Part shown: positions 38,071 through 46,966 of the stretch, piece by piece
Position numbering within the stretch: the stretch's first letter is position 1
Layout: each line of letters starts with the position of its first letter
NCBI GenBank assembly: GCA_964508025.1
Contig: CAZDSF010000020.1
Span: 1 to 49,214, forward strand
Reading direction: 5' to 3'
From: JAAZNO01 sp964508025
Lineage (GTDB): Bacteria > Chloroflexota > Anaerolineae > B4-G1 > SLSP01
DNA length: 49,214 nucleotides
Position numbers and translations under genes: made by a program
Notes under the pieces: generated by a model
Database searches by the model: none
The model's input: the letters and a program-made list of their open reading frames with translations, nothing else
Told to the model about the DNA's origin: nothing

Positions 38071-39135
38071 CTACTTCACCAACAGCTTCCCGCGATAGCG
38101 GACGTACAGGCCGTAGTCAATTTCCACGCGCCGGGCGATATAATCCTGCATCAGGGGGGCTTTGCGCCGCCGAGATTCCAATGCTTCGGTGACTTCCCAC
38201 ACGAAGGCGTCGGAGCCGGCGCCGGAGCCGTAACTCACCATCAGGATGCGATCCCCTGGTTTGGCGACATCCAACGTAGCTGAAAGGCCCGTGATGGCCG
38301 CCCCGGCGTAAGTGTTGCCGATGACGTTGCTGATGAGGCCCGGCTCCAGTTGCTCTTTGGTGAATCCCAGTTGCTTACCCACCCGCTGTGGGAATTTGGT
38401 GTTGGGTTGATGGAAGATGGCATAGGCGAAGTCTTTAGCTTCCAATTCCATTTCCTTGAGAATGGCATCGCCGGCGGCATGGATGTGGTGGAAGTAGGCC
38501 GGCTCGCCGGTGAAGCGTCCGCCGTGGCTGGGATAGTGCTGGTAGGCGCGCCGCCAGAAGTCCGGCGTATCGGTCACGAAGGAAAGCGAGCCGCGCAGCA
38601 CCGCGAGCGACTCTTCTGCCGGCCCAACAATGAAGGCCGTGCCGCCGCAAGAAGCGGTGTACTCCAGCGCATCGCCAGGGCGACCTTGCGCGGTGTCTGC
38701 GCCGATTGCCATCGCGTATTGCGCCATGCCAGAGCCGACCAGTCCGATTGCGGCTTGCAGCGCCTCGGTGCCGGCTTTGCACGCGAATTCCAGATCCGCT
38801 GCCAGGTGGAATGGCGATGTGCCGATTGCCTCTGCCACCACGGTGGAGCTGGGCTTCACGGCGTAGGGATGGGATTCGCTGCCCACCCAGACCGCGCGGA
38901 TGGCTTCTGGATCAATGCCGGCGCGGCTCAAAGCGTTGCGCGCCGCCTCGATGGAAATTGTGATCGTGTCCTCATCCAATCCGGCGACGGCTTTCTCCTT
39001 GATCGGCCCGCCTTCGGCGCCGCTGCCCCAGATGCGGCTGATTTCCGCATTGGGCAGGCGGTACATGGGCACATAGGAGCCATAGCCAATAATACCAACC
39101 GGGCGTTGTGGATGCATCGTCCAACGTTCTGTCAC
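38071..39135 (-). CDS. hydroxymethylglutaryl-CoA synthase, archaeal type
   Basis: Condenses acetoacetyl-CoA and acetyl-CoA to HMG-CoA. The 354-aa protein carries the nucleophile Cys in LEFACKAGTEALQ, the His in HQPNTKFPQRVGKQLGF and the conserved VIGNTYAGAAITGL and SYGSGAGSDAF. This is the archaeal branch, shorter than eukaryotic or firmicute MvaS. The GTG start at 39135 has GGGGAGG 5 nt before it. Thiolase and DUF35 follow. Confidence 0.92.
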   Translation of the reverse strand: MTERWTMHPQRPVGIIGYGSYVPMYRLPNAEISRIWGSGAEGGPIKEKAVAGLDEDTITISIEAARNALSRAGIDPEAIRAVWVGSESHPYAVKPSSTVVAEAIGTSPFHLAADLEFACKAGTEALQAAIGLVGSGMAQYAMAIGADTAQGRPGDALEYTASCGGTAFIVGPAEESLAVLRGSLSFVTDTPDFWRRAYQHYPSHGGRFTGEPAYFHHIHAAGDAILKEMELEAKDFAYAIFHQPNTKFPQRVGKQLGFTKEQLEPGLISNVIGNTYAGAAITGLSATLDVAKPGDRILMVSYGSGAGSDAFVWEVTEALESRRRKAPLMQDYIARRVEIDYGLYVRYRGKLLVK

Positions 39136-39140
39136 AATAA

Positions 39141-39204
39141 CCTCCCCTGAAAATTATGAAGAATGAAGGCGGAAGGATGAATGAAGAAAACCTCCCCCGC
39201 CTCG
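39141..39204 (-). repeat. CU-rich heptad 5' leader element, copy 6
   Basis: Plus-strand units ATGAAGA, ATGAAGG, CGGAAGG, ATGAATG, AAGAAAA, CCTCCCC, CGCCTCG are in phase at 39156-39204. Read along the gene they give the same order as copy 2: a G-rich part, GAGGTTTTCTTC, CATCCTTCCGCCTTCAT, then the GGGGAGG ribosome site of the HMG-CoA synthase. It lies inside the operon. Confidence 0.75.
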
Positions 39205-39217
39205 GCGTTAATGATCT

Positions 39218-40549
39218 TTATCTGCGAGGCTGCCCCGCAGATTCGGTAACACTGGGCGCTTCCTGGGACAACTGCCGCAACAACTCCGTTGCGCGGTCCA
39301 CACGGATGACGCCCTCGGCAACCATTGCCTGGGCGACGCGCTCGATGGCTTCGCCCACGGCGCCGGCGGCCATGGCGACCTGGCGGGCGTGCAAGCCCAT
39401 GTGTCCTTTCTGGATGCCCTCGGTTGCCAGCGCACGGATGGCGGCGAGATTCTGCGCCAGCCCCACGCTGGCGACGATCTCCGCCAGCTCGCGTGCGGTT
39501 TGCACGCCCAGGATCTTGAGCGCGACCCGCGCCGTGGGATGTACCCGCGTCGCCCCGCCGACGATGCCCAGCGCCAGCGGCAGCTCCAATTTGCCCACGA
39601 GGTTGCCCCGCCCATCGCGTTGCCAGCGACTCAGACTGGTGTAGCGGCCCTCGCGGGCGGCGTAGGCGTGCGCGCCCGCTTCGATGGCGCGCCAGTCGTT
39701 GCCGGTAGCGAGCACCACGGCGTCAATGCCGTTCATGATGCCCTTGTTGTGCGTCGCGGCCCGGTAGGGGTCGGCGGCGGCAAAGGCCCAAGCGCGCTCA
39801 ATGCCCAGGGCGACCGCTTCACCGGTAAAATCGCCGAAGGCCAACGCGCTTTCGGGGATGGCAACTTCGGCCCACGCCAGGCGCTGATCCGCCAGATTGC
39901 TGAGAATGCGCAGGAAGACGCTGCCGCCCGTGAGCCGTTCGATTTCCGGCGCGAGGCGTTCGCAGGCGGTGTTGATGGCGTTGGCGCCCATCGCGTCGCG
40001 CACGTCGTAGAGCAGGTGAACGATGAGCATGGGGCCGGCGGGGGTCTCTTCCAGCAGGCGGAGCTCTAGATCGCGCGCCCCGCCGCCGAGGCGCACCAGC
40101 ACCGGGTCTATCGCATGGACCAGTGCGAGGAGCGTATCCTTCTCTGCGAGGATTTGCGCGCGCGCCGCGTCGAGGTCGGCGAGGCCCATCACTTGCAGCT
40201 GGCCGATCATCACGGGCGCGTCGGCGCGCGCTGTGAAGCCGCCGCCCGCGCGGGCCAGTTTCGCCGCGAGTGAGGCGCCCGCCACCACCGAAGGCTCCTC
40301 GATGACCATCGGCACGAGCACATCCCGCCCGTTCACGATGAAGTTGGTAGCGATGCCCAACGGCAGGGCGTAAATCCCGGCGACGTTTTCGATCATGTGC
40401 GTGCCAAGCTCTGGGCTGAAGCTCAAAACGCCGGAGAGCACAGCTTGCTCTTCGGCGTTTAGCCCCGCCCACGCTGTCAGCAGATTCAGGCGGGCATTGA
40501 GATCGAGATTATAGAATCCTGGGATCCGCGAATGACGGTTATTCTGCAT
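39218..40549 (-). CDS. mvaA: hydroxymethylglutaryl-CoA reductase, class II
   Basis: Reduces HMG-CoA to mevalonate with NAD(P)H. The 443-aa protein is of the class II (bacterial, Pseudomonas mevalonii-like) kind, lacking a membrane domain. Motifs: ENVAGIYALPLGIATNF and EEPSVVAGAS with the catalytic Glu, VRDAMGANAIN, ATHNKGIMNGIDAV with the catalytic Lys, and KGHMGLHARQVA with the catalytic His. Class II enzymes can be degradative, but with thiolase and synthase downstream a biosynthetic role is likely. First gene of the operon; GGGAGA precedes the ATG at 40549. Confidence 0.94.
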   Translation of the reverse strand: MQNNRHSRIPGFYNLDLNARLNLLTAWAGLNAEEQAVLSGVLSFSPELGTHMIENVAGIYALPLGIATNFIVNGRDVLVPMVIEEPSVVAGASLAAKLARAGGGFTARADAPVMIGQLQVMGLADLDAARAQILAEKDTLLALVHAIDPVLVRLGGGARDLELRLLEETPAGPMLIVHLLYDVRDAMGANAINTACERLAPEIERLTGGSVFLRILSNLADQRLAWAEVAIPESALAFGDFTGEAVALGIERAWAFAAADPYRAATHNKGIMNGIDAVVLATGNDWRAIEAGAHAYAAREGRYTSLSRWQRDGRGNLVGKLELPLALGIVGGATRVHPTARVALKILGVQTARELAEIVASVGLAQNLAAIRALATEGIQKGHMGLHARQVAMAAGAVGEAIERVAQAMVAEGVIRVDRATELLRQLSQEAPSVTESAGQPRR

Positions 40550-40807
40550 GTGTCTCCCAGCTCCTGCAATTTCCGAATGGCTCTATCTTAGCATAATCGA
40601 GCTCCCAAAAGCTATCAGACCTGTTCCAAAGTCTCCCGCTCGCCCCGCTTTTCTTTGGGGGCCATATTTCAGGTTGTTTTTGAAATCACTTGCCTTCTGC
40701 CCTGATTGGGTATATGCTTCTCTTACGTTGCCAGGACTCCTGGGTTATCATCTCTGGCATTGGGTGCCTGGTTAGGGCGCACAATGCAGTTATTATGAGG
40801 GCTGTGC

Positions 40808-42646
40808 GTGTTACGTGAACTGCATATTCGTGATTTTGCCATCATTGATGATTTGCATCTGAATCTTGAACCGGGTTTCAACATCCTCACCGGCGAGACG
40901 GGTGCGGGAAAGTCTATTCTCATTGACGCCGTGGTGCTGTTGTTGGGTGGCCGCGCCGACGTGACCGCGATCCGCGAGGGCGCTGCCCGCGCGTTGGTGG
41001 AAGGGATGTTCGTACTCGATGCCGGGCAGCAAGCCATGATCGCCCCGTTGTTGGAGCAAGAGGGCCTGGAGGCGGAAACGCCTGACGTGCTGTGGCTGAG
41101 CCGCGAGTTGCGCGAGACAGGGCGCTCGGTAGCGCGCATCAACGGCACGGTAGTCTCGGTGGCACTGCTGCGCCAGGTGGGTGAGGGGCTGGTGGATATC
41201 CACGGGCAGAGCGAGCATCTGAGTCTGTTGCGGGTAACCGAGCATGTGAATCTTCTGGATCGCTTTGCTGATCTTGGGGAGCTGTGTGGGCAGGTCGCGG
41301 ATGGGGTGCGCCAGCTGCAAGCTGTGCGGCGGGAGCTTCAGGCGTTGCGTCAGGATGAGCGCACGCGGATGCAGCGGCAAGACTTGCTGCGCTTCCAGGT
41401 GCAGGAGATCGAAACGGCGCTGTTGCATCCTGATGAAGAGGAGACTCTGGAAGCGGAGCGTATCCGTCTGGCGAACGCTGAACAGCTGGCCTCGCTGGCT
41501 TCGGCGCTGGTGACCTTGCTCGAAGAGGGCGCCGAGGACGCCCCAGCGGTGCTCGATTTGCTGGGCAAAGGACAGCGGGAGATGGCGGCGTTGGTCCGTG
41601 TAGATCCCTCGTTGGCCGCAAAGGAGAGCGCGTGGCTGGAGGCGGTGTATCAGATTGAGGATTTAGCGCGGTTCTTGCGCGATTATCTGGGCGGCATCGA
41701 GTTCAATCCGCGCCGGTTGCGCCAGGTGGAGGAGCGGATTGCGCTCATCCATGGGCTGCGGCGCAAGTATGGCGGCAGCATCGCGGAGATCCTGGCGTAT
41801 GCGGCAAAGGCGGCGGCGGAGCTGGAAGCGCTGGAACACAGCGACGAGCGCATCGCTGAACTGGAGCGCGAGGCGGAGGCGCTCGCCGTCACACTGGGCC
41901 AGCGGTGCGCGGCGTTATCGCAGGCGCGCCAGGCGGCAGCCGCTGATCTGGCTGCTGGCGTCGAGGCGGAGCTGGCGGATCTGCGTATGGCTGGCGCGCG
42001 CTTTGGGGTGTCCTTCCGTTGGGCGGCGGAGGATGACGGTTTGCCGCTGGCTGAGGCGCGGCCCGCAGAACTCTGGGTTGCTGCCGGGGGAGCGGAGGTG
42101 CAGGACCGCGCGTCGGTATCGCGGGTAGCTTTTGATGCGACCGGCGTGGATCGCGTAGAGTTCCTGATCGCGCCGAATGTGGGCGAGGGCTTCAAGCCGT
42201 TGGCGCGGATTGCTTCCGGCGGTGAGACCGCGCGGTTGATGCTGGCGCTCAAGACGGTGCTCTCACGGGCCGACCGCACGCCTACCCTGATTTTTGATGA
42301 AATTGACCAGGGCATCGGGGGGCGCGTGGGCACGGTGGTCGGCGCGAAACTCTGGCGGCTGACGACAGCGCTGAGTACGGCGGCGATAGGGGAAACGCTG
42401 CCTGGGCATCAGGTGTTGTGCATCACCCACTTGCCACAGCTGGCGGCGTTTGGCGATGTCCATTACTGCGTTCAGAAAGCCGTGGTAGAGGGGCGCACTA
42501 TTGCCTCGGTGCGGCGGCTGGATGCAACAGCGCGGTTGGAAGAGCTGGCTCAGATGTTGGGGACTCAAGGGGCGGCGGCGCTTCAGGGAGCGGTAGAACT
42601 GCTGTCGCAGGCGGGTACGTTGAAAGGTGGATTTGCTGACTATTAG
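40808..42646 (+). CDS. recN: DNA repair protein RecN
   Basis: An SMC-like ATPase that helps recombinational repair of double-strand breaks. The 612-aa protein starts LRELHIRDFAIIDDLHLNLEPGFNILTGETGAGKSI with Walker A. It has a central coiled coil (~150-370) and the C-terminal IASGGETARLMLALK signature, Walker B TLIFDEIDQGIGGR and CITHLPQLAAF. GAGG at 40797-40800 is 7 nt before the GTG at 40808, and TATTAT at 40791-40796 could be its -10 box. Divergent from the mevalonate operon. Confidence 0.95.
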   Translation: MLRELHIRDFAIIDDLHLNLEPGFNILTGETGAGKSILIDAVVLLLGGRADVTAIREGAARALVEGMFVLDAGQQAMIAPLLEQEGLEAETPDVLWLSRELRETGRSVARINGTVVSVALLRQVGEGLVDIHGQSEHLSLLRVTEHVNLLDRFADLGELCGQVADGVRQLQAVRRELQALRQDERTRMQRQDLLRFQVQEIETALLHPDEEETLEAERIRLANAEQLASLASALVTLLEEGAEDAPAVLDLLGKGQREMAALVRVDPSLAAKESAWLEAVYQIEDLARFLRDYLGGIEFNPRRLRQVEERIALIHGLRRKYGGSIAEILAYAAKAAAELEALEHSDERIAELEREAEALAVTLGQRCAALSQARQAAAADLAAGVEAELADLRMAGARFGVSFRWAAEDDGLPLAEARPAELWVAAGGAEVQDRASVSRVAFDATGVDRVEFLIAPNVGEGFKPLARIASGGETARLMLALKTVLSRADRTPTLIFDEIDQGIGGRVGTVVGAKLWRLTTALSTAAIGETLPGHQVLCITHLPQLAAFGDVHYCVQKAVVEGRTIASVRRLDATARLEELAQMLGTQGAAALQGAVELLSQAGTLKGGFADY

Positions 42647-42660
42647 AAGCAAGTTATAAT
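42633..42660 (+). promoter_or_regulatory. promoter of the PATAN-GTPase operon
   Basis: TTGCTG (42633-42638) and TATAAT (42655-42660) are 16 bp apart and overlap the end of recN. A start near 42667 would give a leader of about 60 nt before the ATG at 42728. Confidence 0.45.
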
Positions 42661-42727
42661 TAATACATCACGGTTCTTGACCGGAACATTCCTTGTTCAT
42701 ATTGAGATCGCAGTAAGGACGGCAGAA

Positions 42728-43582
42728 ATGGCGCTAAAAGGCAATCTGAAGGACTTCGGCATCACGCAACTGCTGAACCTCATCAATCTGGCTCGTAAAA
42801 CGGGGACGCTCTATCTGGAGGGGCCGCAGAACAAAGCGTATCTCTGCTTCAGAGAGGGCGCGCTGGTCTACGCGGCAGCCGACGGGCAGGAGCTATCGCT
42901 GTTGCCGCTGTTGCAGCAATCGGGCAAGCTGACGGCAGAGCAGGCGCGTGTCATTGCGGCGAATGCGGCCGGCAAGCCCGATCGGGATGTGGCGATGATG
43001 CTCATCCAATCGGGGCACATTCAGCAACAGGAGGTGGTGCAGAGCGTGCGGCAGCACGTCTTGAATCTCGTCTACCGTGTCTTCTCCTGGAATACGGGGA
43101 CGTTCCGCTTCGAGCCGGCAGAATTGCCGATTCAAGGCAAACTGGTCACTTCCATCGCGTTGGAGAACGTGATTATGGAAGGCAGCCGGCGGCTCAAGGA
43201 GTGGGAACGCCTGCAAGACGAACTGCCCTCTCTGGATGTGGCGCTGAAGTTCGCGGAAAAGCCCAATACGCCGCTGCGTGATGTGAACCTTACGGTTGAA
43301 GAGTGGCGGGTCATTTCCTTTGTGAACCCCCGCAACACGATCCAGCAGATTGCGCAGTACAACAGTATGAGCGAGTTCCAGATTCGCAAGATCGTGTATG
43401 GGTTGTTGCAGGCAGGGCTGGTGGAGATCATTCGCCCCCCGCGTCAGGTGACAGATGCTGCCATAGGCGAAGGGCGGAGCGCCAGGGTGGAAGAAAAGCA
43501 ACGGGTGGATACGAGTGCTCGGCGTCCCGATGTCAAACGGGGACTCATCCACAAACTGATAGATCGCATCCGGGAGCTCTAA
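42728..43582 (+). CDS. PATAN (DUF4388) domain protein
   Basis: A 284-aa protein with an N-terminal PATAN/DUF4388 domain (ALKGNLKDFGITQLLNLINLARKTGTLYLEG, FREGALVYAAADG) found in bacterial signalling proteins. The middle (~90-135) has VAMMLIQSGHIQQQEVVQSVRQHVLNLVYRVFSW, still typical of this family. Residues ~190-245 look like a winged helix (FVNPRNTIQQIAQYNSMSEFQIRKIVYGLLQAGLVEII). PATAN proteins often pair with small GTPases, and one begins 3 nt after this stop. AAGGA at 42715-42719 supports the ATG at 42728 over an upstream frame. Confidence 0.85.
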   Translation: MALKGNLKDFGITQLLNLINLARKTGTLYLEGPQNKAYLCFREGALVYAAADGQELSLLPLLQQSGKLTAEQARVIAANAAGKPDRDVAMMLIQSGHIQQQEVVQSVRQHVLNLVYRVFSWNTGTFRFEPAELPIQGKLVTSIALENVIMEGSRRLKEWERLQDELPSLDVALKFAEKPNTPLRDVNLTVEEWRVISFVNPRNTIQQIAQYNSMSEFQIRKIVYGLLQAGLVEIIRPPRQVTDAAIGEGRSARVEEKQRVDTSARRPDVKRGLIHKLIDRIREL

Positions 43583-43585
43583 GCT

Positions 43586-44125
43586 ATGCAGACGTTAAAA
43601 ATTGTGATTACAGGCCCTTTCTCTTCTGGTAAAACCGAGTTCATTCAAAGCGTCAGTGAAATTGATGTGGTTTCGACTGAAAAGAAGATTTCGAGTCGCG
43701 CTGAGCGTATCAAGGATGCCACCACTGTGGCGATGGATTTTGGCCGTATCACCATTGATGATGAGCTGATTCTGTATCTCTTTGGTACCCCGGGCCAGCG
43801 CCGTTTTGATTTCATGTGGGAAATCCTCTCTGAGGGGATGCTGGGTTTTGTGGTGATGGTGGATAGCACGCGCCCTGAAACCTTCCGTGAGGCGCAGCGC
43901 ATTTTGGATACCTTCCGCGCGTATTCACCGGTCCCCTACATCGTTGCGGCCAACAAGCAAGATTTGAAGGATGCCTGGCCGCCGGATGATCTGCGGATCG
44001 TGCTCAAGATTGAGCCGGGTATCAAAGTGGTCCCCTGTGTGGCGCGTAATCGTGAGAGCGTCAAAGAGGTGCTGCTGGAATTATTGTATTCGATTCTCGA
44101 AGTGATGGATCAGGCGGGAGAGTAA
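43586..44125 (+). CDS. MglA-like small Ras-family GTPase
   Basis: A 179-aa GTPase, probably a switch. P-loop GPFSSGKT (10-17), switch 2 LFGTPGQRRFDFMW, and NKQD for guanine are present. The G3 Asp of D-x-x-G is not seen; the position before TPGQ is FG, as in other prokaryotic Ras-like GTPases of this group. A GTPase-activating roadblock/MglB partner is not in the window. It begins 3 nt after the PATAN gene and is likely its partner. Confidence 0.88.
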   Translation: MQTLKIVITGPFSSGKTEFIQSVSEIDVVSTEKKISSRAERIKDATTVAMDFGRITIDDELILYLFGTPGQRRFDFMWEILSEGMLGFVVMVDSTRPETFREAQRILDTFRAYSPVPYIVAANKQDLKDAWPPDDLRIVLKIEPGIKVVPCVARNRESVKEVLLELLYSILEVMDQAGE

Positions 44126-44216
44126 CCATTTTTTAACTCAACCGCAACGGCCCTTTTCCCCGTGCTTGATGCAGGTATGTTATTATAGAGGTGGGGAAGA
44201 GGTTAAGGTTGGCGCT

Positions 44217-45002
44217 ATGGTAGCCATTGTTACAGATCGGGGTATTGTTCACTATGAGGCAGTTGGACGCGGCAAGCCTGTTATCTTGCTGCATTGTTGG
44301 TTGGGATCATGGAATTACTGGTTGCCAACCATGCAAATCCTTAGCTCTCGGTACAAGACCTATGCGCTTGATTTCTGGGGTTTCGGCGAATCGGCAAAGC
44401 ATGGCGCTTTTTCGGTTGTGGAATATGTGGAGATGGTGAATCAGTTCATGGAGCGTCTGGGGCTGGAGCGCGCGCCAGTGATGGGACACTCTATGGGGGG
44501 AACGGTTTCATTGAGTCTGGCTTTGATGTATCCGCGCCGAGTTGCGCGTGTTGCGGTTGTTGGTTCGCCTATTGTCGGTTCGGGATTGGCCTTTCCCCTG
44601 AAGCTAGCAGGTAATCGTCAAATTGCAAAGCTCCTGTATCGTTTCCCCCGCGTGTTTGCATTTGGGATGCGGATTGCTTCGCGCTTCTATGCGCGGGATT
44701 GGCGCACCTGGTACGATATGTTTCAGAAAGACCTTTCCAGCACTACGATGGATTCTTTCTCCAGCAGCATTCGGGATCTGCGTTTTACTGATCTGCGCCC
44801 GCATCTGCACGAATTGCGCGTTCCGGCTATGGGGGTCTATGGCAGTAAGGACAATATTGTGGATCCCCGGCAAGGGCAGGTGTTGCAGGCGGGCGTCAAA
44901 CACGCCATTCTGCACTATTTTGATGGTTCGGCGCACTTCCCCATGCTGGATGAGAAAGAGCGTTTCAACCAGGTCGTGCAGGATTTTTTGGATCTACAGT
45001 GA
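44217..45002 (+). CDS. alpha/beta-hydrolase
   Basis: A 261-aa alpha/beta hydrolase with HCWLGSWNYW (oxyanion side), the nucleophile elbow GHSMGGTVSL, an acid in the late core (YGSKDNIVDP) and His in SAHFPMLDE. Substrate unknown: an ester, a lipid or a thioester. AAGG 8-10 nt before the ATG at 44217 fits. Its stop overlaps the next start (GTGA). Confidence 0.86.
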   Translation: MVAIVTDRGIVHYEAVGRGKPVILLHCWLGSWNYWLPTMQILSSRYKTYALDFWGFGESAKHGAFSVVEYVEMVNQFMERLGLERAPVMGHSMGGTVSLSLALMYPRRVARVAVVGSPIVGSGLAFPLKLAGNRQIAKLLYRFPRVFAFGMRIASRFYARDWRTWYDMFQKDLSSTTMDSFSSSIRDLRFTDLRPHLHELRVPAMGVYGSKDNIVDPRQGQVLQAGVKHAILHYFDGSAHFPMLDEKERFNQVVQDFLDLQ

Positions 45003-45664
45003 ACACAGCGCCGCAGGTTGAGGCGGTTGCCGCGACGGGTGACTGGCAAGAAGCGGGATACTTCCCCAATAAACTCGGTCACATTTTGCTGCTGGCATTG
45101 GAAGAGGTGCTAGGGCACAACAGTTTGCGGGCGGTGCTGACGCTGGCGCGCTTGCCGGAACTGGCGGAGCACAAACCGCCGGTGAATTTCGAGCTGGCTT
45201 TCCCGTTTTCGGCGTTGGTGCAGCTGACGGCTGCGATGGATGAGATCTACGGCCCGCGCAGTGGGCAGCAGCACGCCCTTCTAGCCGGGCGCGCCGCTTT
45301 CAGACACGGCATCAAGGATTTTGGCGGGTTGTTGAGTGTGGCAGATGTGGCTTTTCGCGTGTTGCCGCTCTCTTTTCGAGTCCGCCTGGGTATGGAAGTG
45401 CTTGCAGAGATTTTCAATCGCTACTCGGATCAGCGGGTCCGATTGGCGGAGAACGCGGAAGCCTATCTGTGGATTATGGAACGTTGCGGTATCTGTTGGG
45501 GGTGGCAAACCACGTATCCCTGCTGTTCACTGGCTGTGGGCTTGGTGCAGGAAGCGTTGTATTGGGCCAGCGGGGGGCGACTGTTTGAGGTGGAGGAAGT
45601 GACCTGTACCGCGCTCGGGGATTCGGCCTGTATGTTGCGGATTGGACGGATTCCTGTGGAGTGA
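44999..45664 (+). CDS. V4R (4-vinyl reductase/hydrocarbon-binding) domain protein
   Basis: A 221-aa protein whose C-terminal ~80 residues carry the V4R pattern: Cys residues in RCGICWGW and YPCCSLAVGLVQEALYWASG, then VEEVTCTALGDSACMLRI. V4R domains bind small hydrophobic or tetrapyrrole-like ligands, sometimes with metal. The N-terminal ~110 residues are shared with related V4R proteins (LLLALEEVLGHNSLRAVL). Start GTG 44999, coupled to the hydrolase. Confidence 0.82.
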   Translation: MNTAPQVEAVAATGDWQEAGYFPNKLGHILLLALEEVLGHNSLRAVLTLARLPELAEHKPPVNFELAFPFSALVQLTAAMDEIYGPRSGQQHALLAGRAAFRHGIKDFGGLLSVADVAFRVLPLSFRVRLGMEVLAEIFNRYSDQRVRLAENAEAYLWIMERCGICWGWQTTYPCCSLAVGLVQEALYWASGGRLFEVEEVTCTALGDSACMLRIGRIPVE

Positions 45665-45698
45665 AGCTGTCTGCAAATCAGTGTAAAGGATTGGGCGA

Positions 45699-46952
45699 GT
45701 GCGGAAGATAATCCTGCGCGACAAGCGTAAGCTACCGCCTTTCAATGAACCGGCGCGCGATCTGAGCGTGCTGTGTAAGCCGTTGTGGTTACATCAGCGG
45801 GATATTCTGGCGCGTTATGCTACCGAGGAAGCTGAGGCGGATTCGATTTCTGAGATCGGCAATGAGCGCGTCGAAACGCTGGTTTACCGTGAAAACCTCT
45901 ATTTCGATCAGCCTTTCATTGATGATTTCATCGCGCGGGCGCGCAAGTTGGGCAAGGCGTGCCAGGTGGCCTTCGAGCTTGATGATCCGGCGATTTCGCA
46001 GCACGCGGTTTATTTGCAGCGGGGTATTCGCCGGCAGGGTAATGTGTATGTGGCCGATTTGTGGTATTACCCTTATGGGATTGATCCTGTGGTGCGCCCG
46101 TTGTTGATGCACACAGACCCGCGCGAAGCCGGCTATTATCACGTGCCCACGCACATGTCCAATGTCTATGGCGATCTGGTGTATCAGTTGCCCACCAAGG
46201 CGTTTCTTTCCATTGAACATTGGACGCATATCCTGTTTGCCAATGTTATGTTTGGCATTTTTTCGATAGGGGCGCGTTTTGAGCAAGCGCTGGAACGGGA
46301 TTTCTGGCTCAATTTGCGGCTGTTGTGGCGCGCGATGGTCGAGCGCCGGCAGTTGCTCTCGAGCTCGGCGATGGTGCAAGTGGGGAAGAACTGCCAGATT
46401 GATCCAACGGCCGTGATTCAAGGCCCTACGATTATCGGCAACAATGTCACTATCGGCGCCGGCGCTATGGTTGCCAATTGCGTGTTGGGCAACAATGTCA
46501 ATATTTCTCACGGTTGTCAGCTCTTGTTGAGTGTGGTTGGCGACGGCACGTTTTTGCCCTTTCGCGCCTCGTTATTTGAGACGATCATGATGGAAGACTG
46601 CATGGTGGCGCAGAATACCTGTTTGCAGATGTGTGTGGTCGGGCGTGGCACATTCATTGGGGCAGGGAATACGTTCACCGATTTCAATCTGGTGCCGAAC
46701 ATTCCCATTCGCGCGCATTTTGCCGGGCGTCTTGAGAACACCGGGATGCCGGTTGTTGGCTCGGCTGTGGGCCATCATGTCCGCATTGGATCGGGCATGA
46801 TTGTGTTTCCGGCGCGGATGATTGAATCCGATGTCATCCTTTTTGCTTCGCCTGAACGCCGTGTGATTGATCGAAATGTCTACTATGAAGATAGCGACCA
46901 TTGGAAACTCCCGGATCCACATGCCGCACATCCTCAACTCTATCCGCGCTAG
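45699..46952 (+). CDS. left-handed beta-helix (hexapeptide-repeat) protein
   Basis: A 417-aa protein. Residues ~1-215 are of no recognised family but well structured, with YFDQPFIDDFIARARKLGKACQVAFELDDP and HVPTHMSNVYGDLVYQLP. Residues ~225-385 form hexapeptide repeats (QIDPTAVIQGPTIIGNNVTI, GAGAMVANCVLGNNVNI, GRGTFIGAGNTFTDF, GHHVRIGSGMIVFPARMIE), as in acyl- or nucleotidyltransferases with a left-handed helix. Substrate unknown. GTG start at 45699 with AAAGGA 8 nt before. Confidence 0.82.
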   Translation: MRKIILRDKRKLPPFNEPARDLSVLCKPLWLHQRDILARYATEEAEADSISEIGNERVETLVYRENLYFDQPFIDDFIARARKLGKACQVAFELDDPAISQHAVYLQRGIRRQGNVYVADLWYYPYGIDPVVRPLLMHTDPREAGYYHVPTHMSNVYGDLVYQLPTKAFLSIEHWTHILFANVMFGIFSIGARFEQALERDFWLNLRLLWRAMVERRQLLSSSAMVQVGKNCQIDPTAVIQGPTIIGNNVTIGAGAMVANCVLGNNVNISHGCQLLLSVVGDGTFLPFRASLFETIMMEDCMVAQNTCLQMCVVGRGTFIGAGNTFTDFNLVPNIPIRAHFAGRLENTGMPVVGSAVGHHVRIGSGMIVFPARMIESDVILFASPERRVIDRNVYYEDSDHWKLPDPHAAHPQLYPR

Positions 46953-46966
46953 GAACCCGGCGGTTT

